Origin: an uncultured Pseudomonadota bacterium
GTDB lineage: Bacteria > Myxococcota_A > UBA9160 > PR03
Assembly: GCA_900696485.1 (NCBI GenBank)
Contig: CAADGG010000010.1
Coordinates: 1-64,000 of the forward strand
Reading direction: 5' to 3'
DNA: 64,000 nt
Of this stretch, positions 41,587 to 51,023 are shown piece after piece (the first letter of the stretch is position 1; the number at the start of each line of letters is the position of its first letter). The position numbers and the translations under genes are program-made. The notes below the pieces were generated by a model. That model was given only the letters and a program-made list of their open reading frames with translations, did no database searches and was not told where the DNA came from.

Positions 41587-43296
41587 TCATGCTGGCAGGG
41601 TGTAACGCGAGCTGACCAATTCACGAATCATCTGGCGCGTCTGCCAGGGAGCAAGATCGCGGCGGTGGGCGATCCGCTCGGTTTCGTCGGCGAGGTGTGC
41701 GTCCTTGATGCAGTGGCGAAACCAGCGCGAGTAGTCGCCACGGCGAAGATGGAACAGCCACGTCTCCTCGCCGATCCCTTCCGCGATCTGGCAGAAGACC
41801 ACGAGGTTCTGCGCCTTCAGGTTGTGCCTTCCGTCTGGCCCCCGGAAGAAGAAGCTGTGCCAGCGAAGATCTCCTTCCGCGTACTTGCGGAGATGGCGGA
41901 TCCGCTCCGCTCGCCCGGGCTGAGGCTGCATGGCGAAGGGTGGCTTCCCGTCCCCGATCCACCAGACGATCACCTGGTCGGGCTGGTATGACAGATCCTC
42001 GGGCCACGCAAGCGCCCGGCCCGTCGCCTCGCTGAACCTCGCGAGCGTCGCTCCGGGTGAGTGGCCGATCGCCACGACGACGTCGATCGATGACAGGATC
42101 GCAGGCGCCACGTGATCCGGATGGACCGTGACCAGGATGGTTTCCTGCAGCTTCTGCGGCAGCGTCGACGCGGTGTGTCCCCACGTCTCGGGGAGCATGT
42201 GGTGCGCCTCGTCCAGAACCAGCCAATGCGGACGCCCGGTTCGAGCTCGCATGGCGTGCAGGTTCGGGACGAGTTGCGCGAAGAAGGCGGGGCGATCCGC
42301 GAGTGGAAGCCCGAGCAGGTTGACACTCAGGTTCAACTTCGGATCCTCCAGGAGAGACAGGACTTCGGCGACACTCGGCGCTCGTCGCTGGTTTCCCAGC
42401 GCGACGACTTCGTGCAGCGTTCCGTAGTCACCTTCCGGATCGATGACGCAGATCTGATAGTCCTTCGAGATCAGCCGTTCGACGATCGCGGCGGTGAGCG
42501 TCGACTTGCCGCTGCCGGAAGGACCGGCGATGAGTACGTTCTGACCGTAGGGCGGAAGCTGCACCGCGGTTCCGTCCACACGCTTGCCGAGTGCGATCCA
42601 GTGCTTCCGCAGCTCATCCCCGATGCCGGAAAGATCGTCCGCGATCAACGCGTCGATCAACTCGCGGACGCCGTTTCCATTCCTGTCCTTCGTGATCAGT
42701 GCAGCAGCTTCCCGGATCGAAGGGATTGCGTCGGCCACCGCCACCGCGCACTCGCAGCGTTCGAGAAACGAGTGATCGTTTTCGGCATCCCCGATCCCCA
42801 CCACCTCGTGGCGCGAGAGCCCGAGTCTTCGGAGTGCGCTCTCCATGCCGCTCGCCTTGTTGGTGCCAGCCGGGAGCACCATCACGGCGCCGCGATTGCA
42901 GATCACCTGCAACTCGAGACCCAGCTCGGACACGACATCCTGGACGGTCGCACGATGAGCCGCGACGGTCGCGACGAGCACTTGACCGACCTCGATGGGA
43001 TCGACACCACGCGTCCGGAGGGTTTGCACGAGGCGCTCGGACGGCGCGTTGCCGAGCAGAAATTGGTCACGTGTCTCGGGGTCGTATACGATTCCGCCAT
43101 TCTCGGCGACGATCAGATCGAAGAGCCGCACGCACGAACAGACGGCGAGCAAGTCGTCCAGTCGCCGTCCGGTGATCAGGATCACACGCCGTCCGGAGAT
43201 CCTCAGACGCTCGAGCGCGCGCACCGTCGCGTCGGAAACCTCGCCGTGCGAGGCGAGCGTTCCATCGTAGTCGGCAACAAGCGCGAGATAACGCAT
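41587..43296 (-). CDS. HAD-IIB phosphatase fused to a HerA/VirB4-like ATPase
   Basis: 569 residues. HAD domain (about 1-230): DYDGT with nucleophile Asp9 and Asp11, ITGRR, and the metal-site GDAENDHSF. ATPase domain (about 245-540): Walker A AGPSGSGKST near 255-264, CVIDPEGDY, and Walker B WLVLDEAHHMLPE. The ATPase part resembles HerA/VirB4-type ATPases. The long upstream reading frame was trimmed to the ATG that begins MRYLALVADYDGT. Divergent from the DUF488-AlkA gene with a WAASATATAYN site between them. Function unknown. Confidence 0.82.
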   Translation of the reverse strand: MRYLALVADYDGTLASHGEVSDATVRALERLRISGRRVILITGRRLDDLLAVCSCVRLFDLIVAENGGIVYDPETRDQFLLGNAPSERLVQTLRTRGVDPIEVGQVLVATVAAHRATVQDVVSELGLELQVICNRGAVMVLPAGTNKASGMESALRRLGLSRHEVVGIGDAENDHSFLERCECAVAVADAIPSIREAAALITKDRNGNGVRELIDALIADDLSGIGDELRKHWIALGKRVDGTAVQLPPYGQNVLIAGPSGSGKSTLTAAIVERLISKDYQICVIDPEGDYGTLHEVVALGNQRRAPSVAEVLSLLEDPKLNLSVNLLGLPLADRPAFFAQLVPNLHAMRARTGRPHWLVLDEAHHMLPETWGHTASTLPQKLQETILVTVHPDHVAPAILSSIDVVVAIGHSPGATLARFSEATGRALAWPEDLSYQPDQVIVWWIGDGKPPFAMQPQPGRAERIRHLRKYAEGDLRWHSFFFRGPDGRHNLKAQNLVVFCQIAEGIGEETWLFHLRRGDYSRWFRHCIKDAHLADETERIAHRRDLAPWQTRQMIRELVSSRYTLPA

Positions 43297-43322
43297 GGGC
43301 TCAGCCGGACATCCCCGCCGGT

Positions 43323-43664
43323 TCAGCTCGGCCGGCGGACTCGAGCCCGCGTGGCGCGGGCCTTCGGCGACCGGGTGCGGACCCTTGCCTCGAGCTCGAG
43401 GCCGGTTGCCGGACGGCCCCGAGGAATCGACTTGCGCGGCGATTTCCGAGAAGTCCGCGTGCTGCAACGCGCCGGACGCACGGCGCGTTGCAGCACGCTG
43501 CGGAGCGCACTCGCGAGCCTGCGGCCGAGTCGCGTGCGCACAGTCTCGCGCGTAGCGTCGTCGAGGCGCATCGAGCTGCGGATCACGAGCGGCGTGGTCT
43601 CCACGCCGGTCCTGCCGCGCGCGGCCTTGGTGGATCGGAGGAGCCGTGCGGGGAAGTCCGCCAT
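43323..43664 (-). CDS. Hypothetical protein, weakly HPF-like N-terminus
   Basis: 113-codon ORF. The segment TPLVIRSSMRLDDATRETVR, RTRLGRRLA resembles the start of ribosome-hibernation (HPF/sigma54-modulation) proteins, but the remainder is Arg-rich and does not fit, so a frameshifted remnant is possible. It ends 27 bases before the HAD-ATPase start on the same strand. A 17-bp hairpin (43457-43498) lies inside it. Confidence 0.4.
   Translation of the reverse strand: MADFPARLLRSTKAARGRTGVETTPLVIRSSMRLDDATRETVRTRLGRRLASALRSVLQRAVRPARCSTRTSRKSPRKSIPRGRPATGLELEARVRTRSPKARATRARVRRPS
43457..43498. repeat. Perfect 17-bp inverted repeat
   Basis: GCGTGCTGCAACGCGCC and its exact reverse complement around an 8-base loop, upstream of the HAD-ATPase gene. 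No T-tract. Possibly a structured leader or a protein site. Its left arm overlaps the weak HPF-like ORF. Confidence 0.85.
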
Positions 43665-43755
43665 CGGGCGAGGTTACCCCCTCCATTCCCAGGGTCAATC
43701 CGATCGCTGTTTGCGTGCCGCGGCGCGAAGACGCCGACAGAAAGAACTGCCATGG

Positions 43756-43766
43756 TAAGATATATC
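43756..43766 (+). promoter_or_regulatory. WAASATATAYN motif upstream of the DUF488-AlkA gene
   Basis: TAAGATATATC within CCATGGTAAGATATATCTCGAG, 13 bases before the ATG at 43780; the flanking CCATGGTA and TCGAG also occur at the rrf2 site. Confidence 0.6.
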
Positions 43767-43779
43767 TCGAGTACGACTT

Positions 43780-45342
43780 ATGACGCGTCCTCGAAGATCC
43801 CAAAATCCTCGCCAGCGTGAAGCGTCCTGCTCCTCGCGTCCGACCGTGGACCGCAGCGCGAGCTGGAAAGGCGTTCGGATCGCTACGATCGGTCACTCGA
43901 CGCGAACGCTCGATGAGCTCGTCGCACTGCTGCGAGCAGCCGGCGTCTCCGTGTTGGCGGACATCCGCACGATTCCGCGCTCTCGGCACAATCCCCAGTT
44001 CAACGGCGACTCGCTCGGCACGTCCCTGCGGTCGCGAGGTCTTCGCTACGTGCATCTCGCCGGGCTCGGAGGCCTGCGCCGGGCGCGCAAGGATTCGCCG
44101 AACACAGGGTGGCGGAACGCCAGCTTCCGGGGCTTCGCGGACTACATGTCGAGCGAGGACTTCGAGAACGCATTGGAGAAGCTCTGCGCGCTGACCGCGC
44201 AGGGCCGCGTCGCACTGATGTGCGCGGAAGCAGTGCCCTGGCGTTGTCATCGATCGCTCGTTGCAGACGTCCTCACGGCCCGCGGAGCCCACGTCGAGCA
44301 CATCATCACGTCCTCGAGCTCGAGGCCTCATCGCTTGACACCCTTCGCCAAGCTGGCGGGTGGGTGCGTCACCTACCCCGGCGAGGATGTTGCCGGCGGG
44401 ACGCTCTCGACCCGGGCCCCGTTCCACCTCGAGGCCACGGCCCGCGTGCTGCAACGCCGGCCGCAGAATCGCGTCGAGATCTGGGAGCGGGACCGCTACG
44501 TGCGCGTGCTGGCAAGCGGGGATGGCCTCGTGTTGGTGGAGGTGGAGAACCGCGGGACGATCGACGACCCGGACCTTCGATTCTCGATCCGATCGGGCGA
44601 GCCGTCCGCGGCGACGGGCTCCGAGATCGGGCAAACACTTCGCAAGGTGCTGGGTCTCGACCTCGATCCGGAGCCCCTGCAACGGCTGGCGGAGGCCGAA
44701 CGAGCGCTTCGCCCCACGGCTCTCGCGCTTCGCGGGATGCGACCCACGCGGTTCGCCGAGTGGTTCGAGGCGTTCGCCAACGTGGTGCCCTTCCAGCAGC
44801 TGAGCCTCGACGCCGGTCTCGCCATCGTGGGACGGCTCGTCGAACGCTTCGGGAGGCATCTCGAGCACGGGGGCCGCCGCTTCCACGCGTTCCCTACGTC
44901 TTGCGCCATTGCCGAAGCTCACCCAGATGCGCTGCGAGAATGTGGCCTGAGTGCTCGCAAGGCCGAGTCGCTGCGCGATCTCGCCCGAGCGATCGAGTCG
45001 GGCGAACTCACCGAGGAGAAGATCTCGGACATGAGCACCGACGACGCGCTCCGGATGCTGACCGAGTTGCCCGGCATCGGTCCGTGGAGCGCCGGCCTGG
45101 TGCTGCTGCGCGGTCTCGGACGCCTGGACGTATTTCCGCCCGGCGACGTGGGCGCCGAACGCCGGCTCGGTACGCTGATGCGCCTGCGATCCGGAGCGTC
45201 GCTCGAACGTGTCGTCGAGCGCTTCGGTGGCTCCCGAGGCTACCTCTATTTTTGTGGTCTGGGCGGTAGCCTGCTCGCAACGGGCCTCATCCACGCGGCG
45301 CCGCCATCGCGCGTGCTCGGCGCGCCGCCTTCAGCCCCGTAG
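43780..45342 (+). CDS. DUF488 domain fused to AlkA-type DNA glycosylase
   Basis: 520 residues. Residues about 30-190 are a DUF488 domain (IATIGHSTRTLDELVALL, VLADIRTIPRSRHNPQFN, LMCAEAVPWRCHRSLVADVL); residues about 200-515 are an AlkA-like 3-methyladenine glycosylase with HhH hairpin LPGIGPWSAGLVLLRGLG and candidate catalytic Asp456 in FPPGDVGAE. It would remove alkylated bases; DUF488 function is unknown. GTG 43846 is an alternative start. It has a WAASATATAYN site and is divergent from the HAD-ATPase. Confidence 0.85.
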   Translation: MTRPRRSQNPRQREASCSSRPTVDRSASWKGVRIATIGHSTRTLDELVALLRAAGVSVLADIRTIPRSRHNPQFNGDSLGTSLRSRGLRYVHLAGLGGLRRARKDSPNTGWRNASFRGFADYMSSEDFENALEKLCALTAQGRVALMCAEAVPWRCHRSLVADVLTARGAHVEHIITSSSSRPHRLTPFAKLAGGCVTYPGEDVAGGTLSTRAPFHLEATARVLQRRPQNRVEIWERDRYVRVLASGDGLVLVEVENRGTIDDPDLRFSIRSGEPSAATGSEIGQTLRKVLGLDLDPEPLQRLAEAERALRPTALALRGMRPTRFAEWFEAFANVVPFQQLSLDAGLAIVGRLVERFGRHLEHGGRRFHAFPTSCAIAEAHPDALRECGLSARKAESLRDLARAIESGELTEEKISDMSTDDALRMLTELPGIGPWSAGLVLLRGLGRLDVFPPGDVGAERRLGTLMRLRSGASLERVVERFGGSRGYLYFCGLGGSLLATGLIHAAPPSRVLGAPPSAP

Positions 45343-45440
45343 GGTCTCACCAAGCCCGCAGGTCGCGATTGACTGCCGCGCCTTTCGTCCTGGCATTCGG
45401 GAGTCGACGCTGCGTGTGCTGCTCGGATGTCGCACCCATC

Positions 45441-45869
45441 TCATCGGACCAGGTGCGCGTCCAGAATGATCTCGATGCCCGCCAGCGCCTTCGATACCGG
45501 ACAGCCCGCCTTGGTCGCCTCGGCGTGTTCGGCAAACGTCCTGTCGTCGATCTCCGGCACGCGCGCCTCGCAAACGATGTGACTCGATCGGATCGCGAAG
45601 CCACCGTCGGCCGGCTCGATCGTCACCCGGGCCTCCGCATCGATCCGTTCCGGGGCGTAGCCCGCCTTCCCGAGCGCCAACGAAAGCGCCATGGCGAAGC
45701 AGCCCGCGTGCGCCGCCGCGAGCAGCTCCTCCGGGTTGGTGCCGTGGCCCGCCTCGAAGCGCGAGCCGAACGAGTAGGGCGCTTCGCAAGCTCCACTCTC
45801 TAGCTTGATGCTTCCCGCCCCCTTCTGAAGGCTGCCCTCCCAACTCGCTCGCGCCTTTCGTGTCGGCAT
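45441..45869 (-). CDS. osmC: OsmC/Ohr-family peroxiredoxin
   Basis: 142 residues beginning MPTRKARASWEGSLQKGAGS. Reactive Cys in AAAHAGCFAMALSLALG and resolving Cys in EATKAGCPVSKALAG, the two-Cys layout of OsmC peroxidases that reduce organic hydroperoxides. The FGSRFEAGHGTNPEELL substrate loop is typical. AGGGAGG precedes the ATG. The upstream gap carries a WAASATATAYN site read on its own strand, so control by the Rrf2 regulator is likely. Confidence 0.92.
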   Translation of the reverse strand: MPTRKARASWEGSLQKGAGSIKLESGACEAPYSFGSRFEAGHGTNPEELLAAAHAGCFAMALSLALGKAGYAPERIDAEARVTIEPADGGFAIRSSHIVCEARVPEIDDRTFAEHAEATKAGCPVSKALAGIEIILDAHLVR

Positions 45870-45936
45870 GACGGACTGGTCCTCCCTTGAAGAGTCACGC
45901 TGGAGCCGCCTCCCCGTGGCCATAAGCTCGATTCGT

Positions 45937-45947
45937 AGTATATGTTT
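45937..45947 (-). promoter_or_regulatory. WAASATATAYN motif upstream of osmC
   Basis: Minus-strand AAACATATACT, containing the -10-like hexamer TATACT, 68 bases before the osmC start. The 10-mer AAACATATAC recurs at 54918. Confidence 0.6.
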
Positions 45948-45997
45948 AGGAAACCGACAACGCAACTCACCGCGCCACAGATCGGGAGGATTGGAGA

Positions 45998-47647
45998 TCA
46001 CATGCGCCGATAGCGCGTGCCGCTGCCGCCTTCCCGTGGCGTCCAGCGCGGACCGAGCACATCGGTCGCTTTGCAGTCGACGCAGTTGGAGGGATTCACG
46101 ACCAGGCGATCACCGTCTCGCTCGTAGACTCCTGCGGGACACATGTGCGCGTAGAAGTCCGCGACTTCCAACGGCACGTCGTCGCCCACGATCAGGTGCG
46201 ACGGGATGTCGTCGCGTGTCGTGTTGCCGGACCGGAACACGGCATCCGGCTTGCTGAACGTGAGCCGGTTGTCGAAAACGAACTCCGCCGTGCATCCTAC
46301 CTTGCGCGGAACGGCTGCGTCGGGCTCCACGGAGATGTGGGGAGCCGGGAACCTGCCAGCGGTGAGCGACATCAGCGCCGAGCCGACCCCGCCCCGGTAG
46401 AAGCCGCGCTTGAACGCGAGGCGCATGTTGCGCCGCCGGAAGAGGTCGTCGCGGAGGAAACTCTCGTCGACCAGGCGGTCGTAGACCTGCAGCGTAGCCG
46501 CCGACGTGTCACCCTGCCGGAGCGCCGAGAAGATCGCTCTGGCCGCGAACATCCCGGACTGCACGGCGTAGTGGATGCCCTTGAGCGAGGCGACGTCCAC
46601 GAACCCGGCGGAATCCCCGAGGATCACGAGACCGTCTCCGTGGCGACGCGTGGGAATCGAGTAGAAGCCGCCTTCCGGGATCGTCTTGGCTCCCCACTCC
46701 ACCAGCGAGCCGCCCTCGAGGTAGCGCCGAAAGAACGGGTGCGTCTTCGTCTGCTGGAGCAGTTCGTGCACGTCCAGCGAAGCGTCGTCGGAATCCAGCC
46801 CCACGACGATGCCGAGGGCGAGCAGGTTCGGTTCGAGCGGGTAGAAGAACGTGCCGCCGAAGTCTTCTCGCGGGAGCGGCCAACCGAGCGTATGGATGAC
46901 ACTGCTGAGCGGAACCGCCGTCTCCCAGAGCTCCTTTACGCCGAGCGCGAAGATCTGTGGATTGGGAGACGTGATGCCCTGCCACTTGCAATAGGCCTGT
47001 GCGAGCGTGCCGCGCGTGCCCTCCGCGAGCGCCGTCACTTTCGCCACGAGGTCGGTCGCCGGCAGCGCCCCGGCACGGGTGCTTCCGTCCCGGGCCAGGC
47101 CGGATGCGGCCGTGCGCACACCGGTCACGCGAGTCCCGTCCACCCGGAGCGCCGCGGCGGGGAAGCCGGTGAATACGTCGATGCCCATCGCCTCGGCGCG
47201 TTCGCCCATCCAGCGCACGATCTCCGAGATCGAGGCGATGCGGTTGCCGTGGTTCTTCATGGTGGGGGGCGTGGGGATGCGCAGTGCGGAGCCGCGCGTC
47301 AGGAAATAGACGCGCTCCTGGGTCACCGTGCCGCGGAACGGAAGCTCCGCCGGCGCGACGTCCCCGAAGAGTTCCTGAAACGGACCGGGGCTCACCACCG
47401 CGCCGGAAAGGTTGTGTTCGCCGAGAGCGCCGGCCTTTTCGAGCACCGCGATGCGCACGTCCCCGAGGCCGCCGCCCGCCTCGTGGTCCGCGCTGACGAG
47501 CTTCGCGAGTTCGATCGCGCCCGCGAGACCCGCGGGGCCGGCGCCGACGAAGAGAACATCGAACTCGATGCTCTCGGCCCCCGGGGGCTCTGCGACGATG
47601 AGCCGATCGATCGGCAGATCCGGCTGGTATCGAAGCGGAACGAACAT
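45998..47647 (-). CDS. Electron-transfer flavoprotein-ubiquinone oxidoreductase
   Basis: 549 residues, passing electrons from ETF (acyl-CoA and amino-acid oxidation) to the quinone pool at the inner membrane. FAD site VLFVGAGPAGLAGAIELAKL; quinone and FAD regions EHNLSGAVVSP, WQGITSPNPQIF and GDSAGFVDVASLKGIHYA. The C-terminal [4Fe-4S] loop reads CPAGVYE ... NCVDCKATD: the last Cys of the usual NCVHCKTCD is Thr, so one of four ligands is missing. Start ATG 47647 (MFVPLRYQPDLP) fits the family. Divergent from gdhA. Confidence 0.9.
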   Translation of the reverse strand: MFVPLRYQPDLPIDRLIVAEPPGAESIEFDVLFVGAGPAGLAGAIELAKLVSADHEAGGGLGDVRIAVLEKAGALGEHNLSGAVVSPGPFQELFGDVAPAELPFRGTVTQERVYFLTRGSALRIPTPPTMKNHGNRIASISEIVRWMGERAEAMGIDVFTGFPAAALRVDGTRVTGVRTAASGLARDGSTRAGALPATDLVAKVTALAEGTRGTLAQAYCKWQGITSPNPQIFALGVKELWETAVPLSSVIHTLGWPLPREDFGGTFFYPLEPNLLALGIVVGLDSDDASLDVHELLQQTKTHPFFRRYLEGGSLVEWGAKTIPEGGFYSIPTRRHGDGLVILGDSAGFVDVASLKGIHYAVQSGMFAARAIFSALRQGDTSAATLQVYDRLVDESFLRDDLFRRRNMRLAFKRGFYRGGVGSALMSLTAGRFPAPHISVEPDAAVPRKVGCTAEFVFDNRLTFSKPDAVFRSGNTTRDDIPSHLIVGDDVPLEVADFYAHMCPAGVYERDGDRLVVNPSNCVDCKATDVLGPRWTPREGGSGTRYRRM

Positions 47648-47676
47648 GCGTGTCTCGCCTGCGTCGGCGGCGTTAG

Positions 47677-49095
<1,419 letters not shown>

Positions 49096-49201
49096 CGATC
49101 GACGCCGGAACCCCGCGGCCGCTGCACGCAGCCGGGGGGGTGCAGAAGCGTCCGCAGGTCGGCAAGGTCCGTTCGCGATGCGCGAGGAACGCGGCGGCGT
49201 C

Positions 49202-50929
49202 TCATGGTCTCGCAGGGCGCGATCGGGCGCGCCGGCGGATCCGCACCGCACACCACGCGGCTCCCGCCAACAGAGCAGTCACGAGCAGGCCCCCTGCGAC
49301 GACCGCGCGGACCACGATCGGGAGCACCCAAGGCCATGGCTGCACGCCCACCTGCGCGGCCCACCCCTCCCACAAGGCGACGAGGCGCGCGAGTTCGTCG
49401 GGGCGCTCGCTCGCGAGATCGCGCAGCTCCGTCCGATCGTTCGCAAGGTCGTAGAGCTCCCAATCACCGAGGAAGGGGCGAACCGCCTTCCGATCGCCGT
49501 CGCGCACCGCGGCCCATCCTTCGTGCTCCCAGAGGATCGGCCCGCGCGTCCGTGTCCCTCCGCGGAGGAGCGGCGCGAGGCTCTCGCCGTCGAGTGGCGC
49601 CGTGGAGTCCAAACCCGCGATCTCGAGGATTGTCGGAGCGAGGTCCGTCACGTCCGCCGGCTCGTGGACCCAGGCGCCCGGCGGGCGGCGCAGGCCGACG
49701 GGCCAACGCACGATCAGCGGCGACGCGATGCCACCCTCGTGAAGCTCCGCCTTGTAGCCGCGAAACGGCGTGTTCGAGACGTTCGCCCAGGCAAGGCCAT
49801 AGCTCTGGAAGCTCTCCGGTCCGCCCGGTGCGATGCCGGGGTCGTCGCCGAAATGCGCGGGCGTCCAGTAGCCGACCGCCTGGCGCAGCCAGCGCGCGCC
49901 GCGCGAGAGCGTCTCCGCGCAGGCGCCGTTGTCCGAGAGGAACACCACGAGCGTCTCGTCCGCGCGGCCGCTCTCCTCGACCGCTTCGAGGACGCGCGCG
50001 ATGCCGCGGTCCATGGCGCGCAGCATGCCGGCGTAGGCGCGGATGCGCGCGCGCTCCCAGTCGCGGTTCGGGGCTTCCGTCCACGGCGGTACCTGGGCAT
50101 CCCGTGGCGCGAGGGTCCAGCCCGCGTCGAGTGCGCCGAGTTCCCGAAGGCGCGCCGCACGGGCTTCGCGTGCGGCGTCCCAGCCGCCTTCGAAACGCTC
50201 GCGGTGGGCGTCGATGTCCGCGACGGGCGCCTGCATCGGCCAGTGCGGCGCCGTGAAGGCGACGTATAGGAAGAAAGGACGCTCTGGTGTGTCGCGTGCG
50301 TGATCTCGGACGTAGCGCGCGGCCTCTTCGCTGATTGCATCGGTGAGATAGAAGGGTGCGTCCGGTGGCGGCAGCCGCTCGGCGTCGCGCGCGAGCGACT
50401 CGGGTCGATACAGGTCGTCGGCGCCGGCCAGGACGCCGAAGTACCGCTCGAAGCCGCGTGCGAGCGGCGCGTCGGGGCCGGCGGCGTCGAGCGCCGGGTC
50501 GAGGTGCCACTTGCCGACGGCGTAGTTTCGGTAGCCGGCGTCCCGCAGCCTTTCGGGCAGCGTGGCCACGGCCGGGCGGATCGCGCCGCGGTACGCCTCG
50601 TGTTCGGTCGGGGAGTCGGCGAGCCAGCCGACGCCGGCGGCGTGCGGCGTGCGTCCCGTGAGCAGCGCCGCCCGGGTCGGGCTGCAGCGCGGCGTCACGT
50701 AGAACTGGCTGAAGCGCACGCCGTCCCGCGCGAGAGCGTCGACCGCGGGGGTGTCGATCTCGCCGCCGTAGGACGGCAGATCCGAGAAGCCCATGTCGTC
50801 GGCCAGGAACACCACCACGTCCGGCGGCGCAGCGTCTGCCGCACCCGCGAGAAGCGCGGCGAGCAGGATTGCCGCAGCGCCGCGTGCGAGCGTCGCGCCG
50901 AGCGTTTCCCGGTTGGTCTCCGCCGTCAT
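49202..50929 (-). CDS. Sulfatase (arylsulfatase type) with C-terminal membrane helix
   Basis: 575 residues. Signal peptide (GAAAILLAALLAGAADA), then a type I sulfatase domain: DDMGFSDLPSYGG metal site, the formylglycine motif CSPTRAALLTG (Cys82), GKWHL, and the DNGACAE metal site. A hydrophobic helix (WVLPIVVRAVVAGGLLVTAL) and a basic tail at the C-terminus would anchor it in the membrane with the enzyme in the periplasm. Needs formylglycine modification of Cys82. Substrate unknown. Start ATG 50929 has GGAGGA upstream. Confidence 0.9.
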   Translation of the reverse strand: MTAETNRETLGATLARGAAAILLAALLAGAADAAPPDVVVFLADDMGFSDLPSYGGEIDTPAVDALARDGVRFSQFYVTPRCSPTRAALLTGRTPHAAGVGWLADSPTEHEAYRGAIRPAVATLPERLRDAGYRNYAVGKWHLDPALDAAGPDAPLARGFERYFGVLAGADDLYRPESLARDAERLPPPDAPFYLTDAISEEAARYVRDHARDTPERPFFLYVAFTAPHWPMQAPVADIDAHRERFEGGWDAAREARAARLRELGALDAGWTLAPRDAQVPPWTEAPNRDWERARIRAYAGMLRAMDRGIARVLEAVEESGRADETLVVFLSDNGACAETLSRGARWLRQAVGYWTPAHFGDDPGIAPGGPESFQSYGLAWANVSNTPFRGYKAELHEGGIASPLIVRWPVGLRRPPGAWVHEPADVTDLAPTILEIAGLDSTAPLDGESLAPLLRGGTRTRGPILWEHEGWAAVRDGDRKAVRPFLGDWELYDLANDRTELRDLASERPDELARLVALWEGWAAQVGVQPWPWVLPIVVRAVVAGGLLVTALLAGAAWCAVRIRRRARSRPARP

Positions 50930-51023
50930 CCCGTCCTCCGACCGCCGCATCCGGCTGGCGCGTCGTTCCCGGCCGGCGCGGATCGCGGGCCCGTCCTCTC
51001 CTTGGCTGGACGTGAGCGAGTCG

